Shown: piece after piece, positions 24,344 through 36,500 of the stretch
Numbering within the stretch: the first letter of the stretch is position 1
Layout: the number at the start of each line of letters is the position of its first letter
DNA from: Coffea arabica
Lineage: Eukaryota; Streptophyta; Magnoliopsida; Gentianales; Rubiaceae
Reading direction: 5' to 3'
DNA length: 64,000 nucleotides
Assembly: GCF_036785885.1 (NCBI RefSeq)
Contig: NC_092326.1
Span: 42,370,287-42,434,286 of the forward strand
Notes under the pieces: model-generated
Databases searched by the model: none
Told to the model about the DNA's origin: nothing
Seen by the model: the letters and a program-made list of their open reading frames with translations, nothing else
Position numbers and translations under genes: made by a program

Positions 24344-24629
24344 CATCAACTTTTTTGAAGTGTCTTCGCAGAGTCCATTTATCGAAACACTCATACAAAA
24401 AACTGTGAGTTATGAAAGGGAAAAACCTGTCTCGGGGAGTCTGGGGGGTCTTTATCTCTTAGCAGCGGGGCACCCTGTGGGGTTAAGTTCCCACATCGCT
24501 TGGGGGGGTTTGGGGGGTTTAGTAGTTAAGTGCTGCGGAGCACTTCAAAAGTTGCCGGCTTTTGAAGTGTCTTCGCAGAGTCCATTTATCGAAACACTCA
24601 TACAAAAAACTGTGAGTTATGAAAGGGGG
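24344..24629 (+). mobile_element. Dimeric USE/TATA retroposon-like element, copy B1
   Basis: Perfect 19-bp target-site duplication GTTATGGGCCACTTCTTCG at 24325-24343 and 24630-24648. Inside, a 64-bp segment (GAAGTGTCTTCGCAGAGTCC through GTTATGAAAGGG) appears twice, at 24357-24420 and about 24564-24627. Between the copies lie TTAGCAGCGGGGCACC, the element TCCCACATCG (24489-24498), a G-run spacer, TAGTTAAG, and a hairpin GTGCTGCGGAGCAC followed by TTCAAAAGTTGCCGGCTTTT. No poly-A tail remains. Not coding. Confidence 0.72.
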
Positions 24630-24713
24630 GTTATGGGCCACTTCTTCGGCCGGCGCATTGGCCAGCGGCCACCAACAAAAACAAAACATCACTACTGTTT
24701 TCTCTTATCTCAT

Positions 24714-24982
24714 TTTTTTTACCAAGCAAGTTAAGACTTTTTATGGTAATAAACTAACCGAAACCCTGAGAAAATCATAAAAGCCGGCAACTTTTGTGGT
24801 TCCTCAGGAGACTAATATACTACCCCAAACCCCCCTAACAACCCCGATGTGGGACTGAACCCCCAAACAGGGCAGCTGCTACTAGGCCTAAACTTAGAAC
24901 CCACTACCCCGAGCAAGGCTTTAATCTTTTTTACCAAGCAAGTTAAGACTTTTTGTGGTAATAAACTAACCGAAACCCCGAG
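24714..24982 (-). mobile_element. Dimeric USE/TATA retroposon-like element, copy B2
   Basis: Perfect 16-bp target-site duplication TTTTCTCTTATCTCAT at 24698-24713 and 24983-24998. On the minus strand a unit beginning near CTCGGGGTTTCGGTTAG and ending ACTTGCTTGGTAAAAAA occurs at both ends. Between them are TAGTAGCAGCTGCCC, TCCCACATCG (reverse of 24845-24854), a 25-bp G-rich spacer, TATATTAG, then CTCCTGAGGAACCACAAAAG. The 3' end is A-rich (T run at about 24713-24720 on the plus strand), as expected for a retroposed RNA. Confidence 0.75.
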
Positions 24983-24998
24983 TTTTCTCTTATCTCAT

Positions 24999-25490
24999 CA
25001 ACCCAAAAAAATTTATTGCAACAACTTCAATATTAAAATCCTCATTATTATACATTATTCCAACTCCAAACTCCAAACTTACTAGGATAACACGTAGGAT
25101 TAATTATACTATTAAACACCCCTACTCTATGATTTCCAACTTATTAGTTTTCCTAGCACTATTTGTTATGTCATTAAAAGTTGAGAGTAAATCTTATATA
25201 TACTTATAACAGTGTATATATTATCACTGTTACATTCATAACATGCGTATAAAAATTAAATATTAAATTTAAATTTTATATAATTACCATTCATTCAATA
25301 CTGGCAGTATAAAAAAGATTAATAGTTAAAAATTAAGCCAATGGATCCTTAAAAAAAAAAAAATTAAGCCAAAGAAAGGTTACTTAAACCAACAAGGAAA
25401 AGTAGCAGAAAACTCTCCCCGACCGATAAGCCAAGAAGACCAACCAATTATATTCTCTTTTCGCTGCCTTTAAGTAACTTCTTCTTCTTT
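24999..25490. other. Intergenic upstream of the RING gene
   Basis: AT-rich, no gene or clear element. Confidence 0.45.
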
Positions 25491-25544
25491 TTTTTTGTCC
25501 TTTGTTCACTTCTTCAAAGATTCTGAAGATAAAAAATGGGACGC

Positions 25545-25790
25545 TCTCTCCTTCTCCCTCTCTCTCTCCATTTTTTCTATGGCGGAGCTGTCAATGACAT
25601 CATAAACGATTCAGCAGAAAAAACCCCACCTCATTTGAGTAATTGACTTCTCTCTCAATTCTGTTTCACACTATCCGCTAAACCCAAAACCGCCATCATT
25701 TATGTCAAGTCACTTTCTTCCCCTGTGAACTCCATCGCATACATACATATTATTCACAGAAGAGGAGGTGGTGGTGGTGGTGGTGGCCTT
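25545..25790 (+). promoter_or_regulatory. Pyrimidine-rich leader of the RING gene
   Basis: A CTCTCTCC-rich tract (about 25545-25570) followed by (GGT)n near 25768-25787, typical of plant core promoters and 5' untranslated regions. A possible 5'-UTR intron ends at TTGGATTTCAG near 26183, which would remove the upstream ATG at 26163. Confidence 0.4.
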
Positions 25791-26246
25791 TGTACTTTGT
25801 GGGGCTTCTCATTCTTGATTCGACTCACGAGGATTTAATGCTCTAACCCCTCCATTCATCCATTTCTTGTACGTTTACTCTATCCCTTCTCTCTTTCCAT
25901 ATATATCTGTATGTATAGAGTAGTTCCTTATTGCATTCATGCATGAATGTGTATTTTTGCTTATTTTTACGTCAGCAAAAGAAAATAAAGAGCCTACTTG
26001 GTAAAAGAGCACAACAGTTTCCATTTGTCAGCTTAGAACAAGAATTGGAGGCTCAGACGCGACGAGAAAGATGTGTATTTCTTGTTTTTGAAGGAGGATT
26101 CGATTCTTGCCATCCTCATTCAAGATTTCTTGAAATTGAAGAACCGGCAATAAATAATAATAATGTTGGGCTTTGGATTTCAGGGAAGAATAGTGGGAGG
26201 AGAACGAGGAGCTACGATTACGTTGGTGGAGTTCTTGAGGGAAAGA

Positions 26247-26891
26247 ATGGATGCTTCTGATCGCATGGTCAGAAGGAAGAGCATAACTGAACGGTTGGGA
26301 TTGAAGGGGTTCAGCTGTTGTGGGGCCTCGTGGGGTCTTGGACCTGCTCATACTCATAGCAGCGTTAGTGTGAGAGATGATGGTGGGGAGGCCGAGGGAG
26401 GAGGTGAACGGCAGCGGGAAATTGAGGTGATAGACGTCGGTCATGCTTCGCCGGAAAATGGGTCAACGGCGGCGTGCGCCGATTGTGTCCCGGCAACTTC
26501 CGGGATGAACTTGGCTGCAGCTCTGGCGGCAGAAAGGCAATTCAGGGCGGCCCAAGAATTGGTGGGTTTAAGTCCAAGCCCAATGATGAGGCCCATGACT
26601 GAGGCTGATGGGGTAGCTAACGGTGTGGCTGCTGGCGGGACGCCGTTCAGGGTGTCGTTGATGACACTTCTTGAAGAGACGGACGGTTATGATTATGGGG
26701 ACTGGGAGAAAGAGGAGAAGGAAGCGGGTTCTGATTCAGTGTGCTGCGTGTGCATGGGAAGGAAAAAGGACGCAGCTTTCATACCATGTGGGCACACTTT
26801 TTGCCGGGTGTGCTCAAGGGAGTTGTGGTTCAACCGAGGGCTCTGTCCCTTGTGCAATCGTTCAATTCTTGAGATTCTCGATATATTCTAG
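26247..26891 (+). CDS. C3HC4 RING-finger protein, probable E3 ubiquitin ligase
   Basis: 214 residues, intronless. The C-terminal RING-HC domain (residues ~165-205) has all eight zinc ligands: C-x2-C in CCVCMGRKK, C-x-H-x2-C-x2-C in CGHTFCRVC, and C-x2-C in CPLC, followed by the conserved tail NRSILEILDIF. Upstream conserved blocks are RLGLKGFSCCG, SGMNLAAALAAERQFRAAQE and TPFRVSLMTLLEETDG. This is a recognisable plant family with a single RING at the very C terminus; specific substrates are unknown. I chose the ATG at 26247 (MDASDRMVRR) because it begins the conserved region. An in-frame ATG at 26163 would add 28 residues without family support and lies near a likely splice acceptor. Confidence 0.88.
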   Translation: MDASDRMVRRKSITERLGLKGFSCCGASWGLGPAHTHSSVSVRDDGGEAEGGGERQREIEVIDVGHASPENGSTAACADCVPATSGMNLAAALAAERQFRAAQELVGLSPSPMMRPMTEADGVANGVAAGGTPFRVSLMTLLEETDGYDYGDWEKEEKEAGSDSVCCVCMGRKKDAAFIPCGHTFCRVCSRELWFNRGLCPLCNRSILEILDIF

Positions 26892-28500
26892 TGATGCCGA
26901 TGCTCCTTCCTCTTTTTTTTTTTTTTTTTTTTGGGAGATTGGGAAATGATGGATTTCATCTGAGCAGGGCAATTTGATGATGAAATCCATGAATTTTTAG
27001 CAGAAGTGAATGATGTTCAATGGATGATCAGGGCAATGTATTCTCACATCTATGTAACACACCTATAATTCTATATCTGTCATTGCAAAATTTTTGTTGC
27101 GCTTCGACTGATTTGGTTACATGTTATGTGTACGAGACGAGAAATTCAAGTATGAATTATGTGTCATGCATTTTCAGACTGATCGAGATTGTTATTATAA
27201 AAAAATTTATCTTAATAGTGCTGAAGAAATTAATTGCATTCAATCTTGATCTAGTCTGTCTATAAGAACTGCACAGTTGGAAAACATGAAATGAGGATGT
27301 TAATGAATCCTGGTTTTTTCTTCCTCCTCTGAGTTTGGTGATTTTCTTAGTCCAATTTGGCAGATTCAACCGCATGAGGTTCAAGTAAATGGTGAATGAA
27401 TGAATGGAATGTGTGATCTCAAAGTAACACAAGAATTTCTCGACTGAATTGTAAGGCCTGCAGTTGTTTTTTTGACAATATGTGTTCAGTGAAAAACGAT
27501 GAAATTAATACTTTTGGAGACCATATCAATTAGATGTTTTTCACCCTCTAAATTAATATTGCTTAAGCGTCCATATCAGGCAAATTCTTCCCTCCCTTCC
27601 AATGCCTCTGGTGGCGTTTCACCAGTATTCTATCAAAGTTGATGCTCGACAAGCTCAAAAAATTTTCAATCAGCTTTTGAGTGATTATTAACAAACTTAT
27701 CAGTGATAAATGTTTAATCATCCGACAGTTTCTAGATTAATTTATAATGCTGCTGATTAGTAATGCGTTTGTAATAATGTCACACTCTAGAGTTAGTGTA
27801 ATATTACAAAAAAAATAAATAAAACTTGGAGGGATCCAATCAATAGTTAAATAACCTTAGTCATGTTTTAGCTCTAAATGTAGCATCCAAAATAAGTTGG
27901 GATGTTGATACCCAAAAAAAAAATTTAAAAAAAAAAAAGAAAATGGAAAAGTTGGAATTTACTGACAATTATCTATCCTTTTGCTATATAAACATTAAAA
28001 AAAACTAACATTTTCTTTTGTTGGGTTGGTTGGGGGGCTAAAGGCCCAACTGCACGTTTAACTTTTATTCCATGAACGACTCAGTATTTGTCGTCCAAAA
28101 GTCTGGCTTGAGGGGACCTTACTGGTCATGGATTCCAATATGGACAGGGCAGCCCAATTACTCTGGGCTACCGAGGGGAATTAACAGATGAATTTGTTGT
28201 TCCAAAACACTAGGCAGCCTCACCAGCTACCAATTACTATGCTTGTTATAATCGGTAATGCTACTATTTCTTTTAATCTTTTCATAAGAGCCTTTTAAAA
28301 TTATAATTTGTAAAAGAGCCTATTATTAAAATTAACTTAAAATTAGTTATTGTTGGCTATTCATCTTCCAACATGTAAAAATAAAAAAGACAAGACAACA
28401 GTAGCCTTTTATACAACCGGCAGCAATTGGTCCAATCAAAGCAAAAGTTATGTAACCTATTCACTGCTGTCCGTCGTTACCACTTGCAGGTCATCGCGCG
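26892..28500. other. Intergenic downstream of RING gene
   Basis: Begins with a poly-T tract in the presumed 3' untranslated region. No other gene supported. Confidence 0.45.
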
Positions 28501-28529
28501 GCAATTGCTCCATGTAGCTTTTACTAGGG

Positions 28530-29055
28530 TGTATACCAATCGAGTCGAATTCGGATAGTGCTATAGTCGAACTTGACTCAAACACTATTGGCACTCTATT
28601 CGATTGAACTCAACTAGGTAAAATGATAAAAAAACTCGAACTCGACTTGATATGGCTCAAGGAAAAAGCGAACCATATCGAGCTCATGTACTCAATGCTG
28701 CTTTCAAGCATAGAAGCTCGATCAAATCCCATTTTTGTACATTTAAGCTCGAAACCTAGAGAATGAAATTGAATTATATTTATTTCAAATTCTATTACCT
28801 TTTTGCCATTAAAGAATTTTATTAAGTACACAAATCATCTTGTAAATTATTTGAAAGCATAAATCCTTAGTGGTAATTTCATATCTAAAAATATATATTA
28901 TTTAAATTAAAAATACTCGATGAGTAGCTCATCGAACTAAAGTACCATATATTCGGACTCAAAATTTGACTTACATCCCTGCCCCGCTCGAGCTACTCAA
29001 GCTTGAGCTCGAACTCAATCAAACCGAGCCGAGTTGAGCTCGGCAGAAAGGCAAT
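28530..29055. repeat. Dispersed repeat rich in TCGA/GAGCTCG motifs
   Basis: Begins AGGGTGTATACCAATCGAGTC and ends AACCGAGCCGAGTTGAGCTCGG; the two ends share CTCGA(A/G)CTC-type words in inverted order. Plant repeats of this look are common in intergenic DNA. Not coding. Confidence 0.45.
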
Positions 29056-29059
29056 CTGC

Positions 29060-29120
29060 AGCTACTAGCGAACGGCGGCTCGAGTTGAGTAGTTGACTGA
29101 GCCGCCGTTCGCTAGTAGCT
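29060..29120. repeat. Perfect 22-bp inverted repeat with 17-nt loop
   Basis: The arm at 29060-29081, containing CTACTAGCGAACGGCGG, is exactly mirrored at 29099-29120. Weaker complementarity extends outward (GGCAATCTGC / GGCAATTTGCC). It would form a GC-rich hairpin in an AT-rich setting. Confidence 0.85.
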
Positions 29121-30150
29121 GGCAATTTGCCCCAGCCTTTACTCCATTTCTCCTAACCATCGCATCCTCTTTGACAGCAAAAGATGCAAATATAAATTGG
29201 GTGTTTCAAATAAAATATCATGTCAATATCAGTTTGTTGGAGGCGGCTTATAGATGGGCTGAATTATTAGGAAAATTTTGGAGTTGGGATTGTTGGTACT
29301 TACATGGTGGCAGAGAAGGAGTTCACTGGTGGCTGAAGAAAGAGGAGGAGGAGGAGGATGATAACGATGTGATGGGTAGTCGTTTTCCCGTCGACATGGA
29401 TGAACGGTCAGCATTTGTCCGTATTCTAAGTTACGGACAGTCATGTTGCTATTTCCCCTTTGTAAATCACCAGCAAACAAACGGAGAATTTTTAAAAAGA
29501 AAAAAAAAAGAAACTTGAAGAGAAAGAAAGAGAAAAAGAGGAATTATTTACAATTTGCATGGATGGCTGTCTCATCTGCACACTGTAGTGGAAATTCAAG
29601 TTTGGCTTCGATTACTTCTCCTCATTGGTTATTTTCATAATCGAGAAATCCAATTACTGGCTATATAGTTTTGTTTTACCTTACCATTTTAAAAATTCAA
29701 GTCACTTGATGCCAATTAGTTACGGACTTCTATCGTACAATATGAAGTTTTTTACTTGTAAGTGGGAGGTTTTGAATTCAGAGAATTTTCGTACCTGCAA
29801 TTCCTCCTTCCACATGCGAATATTTGAAACAATAAATACAGCAAAGTTGTTTCTTAACCTAATAAACTCGTATTGGTCTGAATAAACAAATTGTTGATCG
29901 TTAAAACACTTGCAGTGATACAACGTCAACACATGCACGTAACCAACACAAGAGCAATTATACGGAATTAATAATGATATTGCAAATTCGCCGTCTGACC
30001 ATTGATTGGTTGCTTTCTAACACGAGCAAATAATAATTGTGGAATTGATCGCAAAAGCGACTTGACCGTTGATTTTAGAAAGTATTTTTTTTATATTTAT
30101 TTTGGCACTTTTAATAATGCTTCCCTAACAATTTCTGGCGTATAACAAAA
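29121..30150. other. Intergenic, no gene seen
   Basis: Open frames here (for example 29093-29518) resemble no family and run through purine-rich low complexity. Confidence 0.45.
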
Positions 30151-30157
30151 AATTTTT

Positions 30158-30345
30158 TTTTTTGTCGACATAGGGGTGTACGGGTCAATTCTTACGGGGC
30201 CCTACTAATCCTCTACGGCTCGAGTCCGGCGCCCCAACTCGACCCGAGCACGTTAAGTGCACGGAGGAATCCAGTAAAACGGAGACTCAAATATGTGACC
30301 TCAAGATTCACTGGTGAGAGGCGCTGCCGCTGAACCATTCACGCG
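30158..30345 (-). mobile_element. tRNA-derived SINE-like element
   Basis: On the minus strand a strong tRNA-like head, GAATGGTTCAGCGGCAGCG (box A), is followed by a box-B-like CATATTTGAGTCTCC, a GC-rich body (CGGGTCGAGTTGGGGCGCC) and an A-rich tail (T run at about 30154-30164 on the plus strand). TATAACA occurs on both sides as a possible short target-site duplication. Confidence 0.6.
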
Positions 30346-30369
30346 TGCTTAACATATAACATGCTAGTG

Positions 30370-31640
30370 CGCACAATTGGAGTCAAGAGGTCAAGGAGGC
30401 AGTCAACAACACAAGCAAAATGCAAAAGAGAATTATTGTAAACTGCCAGCCAAGAAAGGTCCCGCACCCGTGATAGACTGGTCTACGTTCCCATATGATC
30501 TGAGATACAAGTGTTCCCACATGCATTTCAACATCAATACTCCAAGATCAATGACCAAAGGTTTCCTGGAACTGACAATTCTCTTCTCCCATTGACTTTC
30601 TTAGTCAAAAACCCAAAACGTTTGTTCCCATTGCATGTAGGTGCATTTTTAGATTTACTTGTTTGTTCTTTCTTTCTTTCTCTCTTCGGTGAAAACTGAC
30701 TACTGAGAAGTGATCTAGACCCCTGTGGCCCCTCTTCTTTCCAGGCCATCCCTGGGCCCCGTAGAAAAATTGGACACTGTATCTAGACATTCATTAGGCA
30801 AAGACAGGCATATCGCTGATGCCAATTGCCAATTCCCGGAGGCTGAATGAGCATAAGAATACTAGTCTTGAAGGTTATCAAGAATTCGTGGAGGGCATTT
30901 ATTCAGGTTCTCTCTCTCTCTCTCTTTTTTTTTTCCTTGCTTTTGCAGAAGAAAAGGACTCATCGCTCAACGCATTAATGATGTCCATCGTTATTTCACC
31001 TAACCATATGATTTTCCTTTCTCCTGAAATTAGTCTCTGCCTCTACCGATATTCTCGGCTCACTTCGAGCCCTGGCCAATGATTGCAGCCAGTAAAAACC
31101 ATATTTTTCTCAAGGTGTGGAAGAAAGCACGTACTGTTTCAACATGTAGTATATAAAAATCTAGATTGAATCACATGCATTCTTTTGGGAACTATGTATA
31201 AAAGGTTTTCATCTGTACTTGTCTTGAAGCTAAATTGGTGCTGGAAAGGTAACTCGGGCATAGGAGATTGACACGAGTACTAGCTAATGTCTGTTTAGGA
31301 AATTAGGTTACATTATTGTTGGCACATAAAGTAGGGAGGCAAGGTAGCAATTTGTGCGAGGTATCTTATGTCTTATGCCATATTACCATGCTTGTCCCGT
31401 TGTGTAGTGGAGCCGACGTATGTTATCTATCAATTTTGGACTCCACTTACGAACAAAAGATCTGCAAAAATGTGGGACTGCAAAAATGTGGCAGCAGGAA
31501 AGATCATACACATATTCCTGGCCAGCAAAGTGAGCCTGCTTATATAACTTTTTAAGTGCATTGAGGGACCTAAGTATTGCATCATGTAACGAATTGGAGA
31601 CCACGGAAGAAAGGGAAGAAGCTGCCTAAAGCTTGAAATT
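30370..31640. other. Intergenic, no gene seen
   Basis: A CT microsatellite at about 30909-30925. No coding similarity. Confidence 0.45.
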
Positions 31641-31642
31641 CA

Positions 31643-32360
31643 GAGAACCTAAGACTAGGTGCAGAAAACCAACATCCGACATGTTGTGTTTCTTGTTTCA
31701 TTAGTGCTACTTCTAGATGTCGAATTGATTTTTGTGTAAGTTCTTTTCTGATTTTCTCGATGGAAGAATTAATGGAAAATTGTAGTAGTAAGTTGCACTA
31801 ATAATATTTTAACTTGAAATAAAATTATAACGGATATCTGAAAAGGAGAAGACGATAGGGTGGAGACTTAATTAATGAGTTCAAGAAGTTGAGTTAGTTT
31901 TTTGCCAAGTGTATATTAAATATAAAAAATTTATTACACAGGCCTAGTTTGGGATTTTTTAAAAGAAAAGAAAAGAATCTAAACTAGATTCACAAAACCA
32001 GCACCCGACATGCTGTGTTCCTTGTTTCATTTACTGAATGCTATCCTCTACTTTTCCCATTATTTTAGATGCCATGGTGAGTGTTTTTTTCTAACCCTTT
32101 TTTTTTCTTTTCTATGGAAGACTGGAAAATGGTTGTAAGTTGCACCCTGATGAATGCACTCTACATGCTAGTGATTGAAAAAAACGCCTCATATTCATTA
32201 TACTATTTCATCATGAAATAAATTATAACAGATATCCGAAAGGAAGAACACGAAAAGATGGAGATCTAATGAGTCTAGGAAGTTGAGTTAGATTTTACCA
32301 AGGGTATTTTAACAATAAAAAGTTTATCAGATATGCCTAGTTTGGGAGTTTTGAAGAGAT
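31643..32360. repeat. Tandem duplication of a ~330-bp segment
   Basis: Copy 1 from 31643 and copy 2 from about 31973 share, in order, CCGACATG(T/C)TGTGTT, TTGTTTCATT, AATTATAAC(G/A)GATATC, GTTGAGTTAG and GCCTAGTTTGGGA. Divergence is moderate, with small indels, so the duplication is old. A (GA)n run follows copy 2 at about 32373-32392. Confidence 0.75.
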
Positions 32361-32623
32361 AGAAACAAAAAAGAGAGAGAGAGAGAGAGAGAAGAGAAAA
32401 GATTCACGAGTTGTTTAGGAATTTAGGTAAGAAAGGGAATGATTTTAGATATGTTAGGTAGTACTAATAATTTGTTTAATGATGTTTTATAAACGAACTT
32501 GGCATTTAGAAAAAAATGTTGGGTTCTGTTTCTCTCCATGTTTGGAACTTTATATAACCATCCATCCCTCCATTTCCTTCCTTTTCATTCCACTTAGAAA
32601 CTCCCAAACAAAGTAAAGATAGG

Positions 32624-32796
32624 CATTGCCTTTTAGGGGGTTGGCTTGGATGGTTTTGAGGTAACCTAATTGGGTCTCGAGATCGTGTATTTGAGTCACA
32701 TTTTTACCGCTTGTGTATCTTTGAGGGGTGAGGTGCATAGGTACAAGAGGATTATTCTCACAAAGTTAGGATACTTCCTGTGTTGAAAAAAAAAAT
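32624..32796 (+). mobile_element. tRNA-derived SINE-like element
   Basis: Box A TTGGCTTGGATGG, box-B-like GTGTATTTGAGTCAC and a poly-A tail at 32786-32795. Flanked by near-identical GTAAAGATAGG (32613-32623) and GTAAAAATAGG (32797-32807), a plausible target-site duplication with one mismatch. Confidence 0.6.
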
Positions 32797-32809
32797 GTAA
32801 AAATAGGTC

Positions 32810-35500
32810 TTTCCCTTAATTTCTCTCCACACATCCATCCAAACAAGGCCTCAAAGATATGGTATGTAGTTATCATAATGTAGCAATAATAGAGAGGATT
32901 AGGTTACCTACTAAGATGATGTTCTTCTCCACGCATGTCAAGATGCAGTAAAGTGTACCCTGACCTGACAGCAATAATCAAGAAGGATCCCAAAGAGAGA
33001 ATACTTGAAAATATATATATATAATACTACGAGAACAATAAAAAAAGTTTAATCAGAAATGATTACGACAAGTAATTTTGGCCATTCCTACTGTAACACG
33101 GTAACACTAGATTTTTAGCTTCCTCATAATCGAGGTAATCGGTTAAAGCAACACTCAATTTCAGATTTGCCGAAATATGTTTCTAGTACGGGAATGACGA
33201 GAGGCAGAAGCAATGGTGGGAAGCCAGAGATTTTTCGTGGCTGATACCAAGAAAGGAAGAGACATTCGACCAAGGTGTGATGAGAGAAATAGCAACAAAA
33301 TTATTAGTATCAGCCATCAGCGGATTCTAGGTCACCTTTAACGCATGCAAGCAAAGTAGTGCTCCTCCTTTTTCACTTTGATGTGCATAGGACCTGTAGT
33401 TCATGAGCAAGAAAGCTGACAATCCGGAACAAGCTCTTTTTTTTTTTTTTTTTTTAATTTTGCATGAATTTATTCGATCCAATCCATCCCTCTCCCCCAG
33501 ACCGAGCTATATATATCACTATAATTTCTCATAATTCCTTTGGTTTTTTTTTCTTTTGTTCTTTTTTCCCCCTCAAACTATTTCCCTCTGTTACTGTAAT
33601 AAAAAGATAGAAAACGTCAAGTTGTAGGGTTTTTCCCTTGGCTACAGAAAGAATTCAATAAGTTGTCTCATGTAGCATTCTCATTTGTTTGGCATACAAT
33701 ACAAGTTGTGCATGAATCCAGGTGAGAGGGAGACCCTTTTCTAATTGTTATAATAGAAACAAATCAGGCGTCAAAACCCCTCATTTGTGATCGATTTAAC
33801 ATGACGAGTAGAGTTTAAGTTGTACTACTGAGCTAGGCGGCCAATATCCCCATCTTGACGAGGGAAATCCAAGCAATCTGGTAGGGACCTTATTATTAGT
33901 CTTCCTTCTTCCTCCAATTTTTTTTTTTGTGGGCTGTTCTTCTTCATTTTAATTTACACTATGGTGAGTATTTTATCTTTGTTTGTTTATCCATGTCAAG
34001 CATTAAATTGATGTCTAGATTCACACGTAAAGTTGGATTCTGAGTCTGTATTGCATGGTTGGTTTCAAGCCAAGGCAAGAAAGCCACGAATTATATATGC
34101 ATGAAGTTTGTTTATTTTTTATCCTATTTTTCCTCGTTTGATCCTTTTTTTTTTTTTTTTGGGAGGAAGTGGGGAGGGGGGCTGTGCATGAATAGGACTT
34201 GCAAGTATTATGAGAAATCAAATCTCGTACGTTATACATGAATCTGTGTTTTATACGTTTCTTTCATACCATTAACGTTTTATACGTTTCTTTGCATTAC
34301 CCACGTATTTAAAGTAGTGAAAAGGAGGGGCAAATAATCAAACAGTGAACAGATTCAATAATCTGTTGAATTTGCAGAATAATAAAACGTCGGGAGTGTA
34401 AGAAGAAAAGAAAGAAAAACATCTGCAGGGCCCCGCGTGCTCATGCCTGGCAATTGGCGTCCTCCATCGTTCTTTTCTTTAGATCAAATCATCTCCCGAA
34501 CTTTTTACGGCAGAGTTTCTTTCTCATATGATATCAGGAATTCAGGATCCCATCTCACAAGATAAAAACAACAAAAGGCCGATTAGAGTTTATGACGAAA
34601 ACAAAAATTTTCAGAAAGGCCCGCTTTGTTTGACACCTTTTTTTAGTCAGTTGTCACCACTTTATTGGTAGTTACTTTTTCAAAGGTAAATCCTACTGGT
34701 CCAGCTGATTTCTGATGCCTTCAAGTGCTAACCAATTGTTATCCACTGTGTCAGGTAAATCCTGTCCGTCTGGATTTCTGCATTCAATCAAATTTAATGG
34801 ATCACCTAAACTATGGCCTTGCGCATTTATGCAAGTGCACGTGCATTTTTGTCCATCCTTCAGCCAGGCAGGCAGGCAGGCGGCAAGAAGGAATTATCCT
34901 TCCTTCTTCAATTCTTTGTACTCGCTCGCAACATATTATTATTAGTTGGGACAAGAATGACACCTTTTATTTCACGTACATAACATATCCCATTGTTTTT
35001 TCCTTGAAAAAAAAAAAAAGATGACATAATTGTTTTTCTGCCTTGGCGCATTTGAAGTGCACTCTACTACACTAAAAAAAAAACATTGGTGAACTTGTAT
35101 AATTAGTTGGCAGTGTTTAATAAGCTCGGTTTAATGTTGGACAGGGAATCCTTCCTATATGAAATTTCTCGTGCTTCTTAAATTCCATCATTTATTTATT
35201 AGTACTTTCGCTTACAATATGATTGTACATATGGAATAATTACATATATTGAAATACAAAAAGGACAATTCATGAGATACGTCAGAGTATCGGTGAATAT
35301 TAGTTGGACCGTAGTTTTAAGTTAATAATAAGAAAAAAAAAAAAGTGGATTTCAGTCAAGCACGAGAGAGTTAAATTAATGTTAATGGGGGTGGATTATA
35401 TTCTATTCCTAAGTGAAGCCTCAAGGGCAGCTGCGTCAAGCAAGGGCTTGATTTGAAGATAACGCGGCGAGAATACTTGTCGGTCCGCATCGTTCTTCAT
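32810..35500. other. Intergenic, no gene seen
   Basis: Contains poly-T runs near 33438-33455 and 34146-34160 and a (GGCA)n stretch near 34866-34881. No recognisable protein or RNA gene. Confidence 0.45.
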
Positions 35501-35517
35501 TTAGCAACTTCAATTCG

Positions 35518-35944
<427 letters not shown>

Positions 35945-36119
35945 GCTATATGTACAACTTAAATTAGTTACGTTCATTTTAATTCTATGCACGATGGGCT
36001 AGTACTTGTTAGAGATTTTGGCATGAAAAGTATGCCAAATGAGCACACGTAGGATCTGTAATGCTCAGGCCAAATTCTAAATAACTTAAGTACCTGAGAT
36101 TTGCATGTCCAAAGGACTA

Positions 36120-36500
36120 ATCAGTGTTTTGAAAATTGGATCGAACAGATCAATTAGCCATATCAGTCGATGATCGAACTGCAAATTAACCATATCTTTG
36201 GTCTGGTTCAATGAAAAAACTCAAATAATCAATTGAATTGGTTAAATCCGATCAAGAACCGATTGGACGGGTAAAAATCAGGAGGCTCAGCCAATTTTTA
36301 TTTCCTAAAATAAAAATTTTAGTTTTATTCAAAAACTTTAGTACTAAAATAAATAAAAATTTATTAAACCTTTGAATTGGAATTGAATCGATCGAACCAG
36401 GGACAGGAAGGTTTTCTGCTTCACTCTTCGATCCGAGTTTAAAAACAGTGGGACTAATTAAACCATCAAAAAGTACCAGTTGACGTTGTAAAATGTTTTG
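36120..36500. repeat. Dispersed repeat fragment rich in GATCGAAC
   Basis: TTGAAAATTGGATCGAAC at the left and GAATCGATCGAACC further right are words typical of dispersed plant repeats. No target-site duplication found. Confidence 0.35.

Noticed and set aside
26163-26246. Upstream in-frame start for the RING protein (MLGFGFQ...)
   Set aside because: No family conservation, and a likely 3' splice site (TTGGATTTCAG) sits within it; the ATG at 26247 begins the conserved part.
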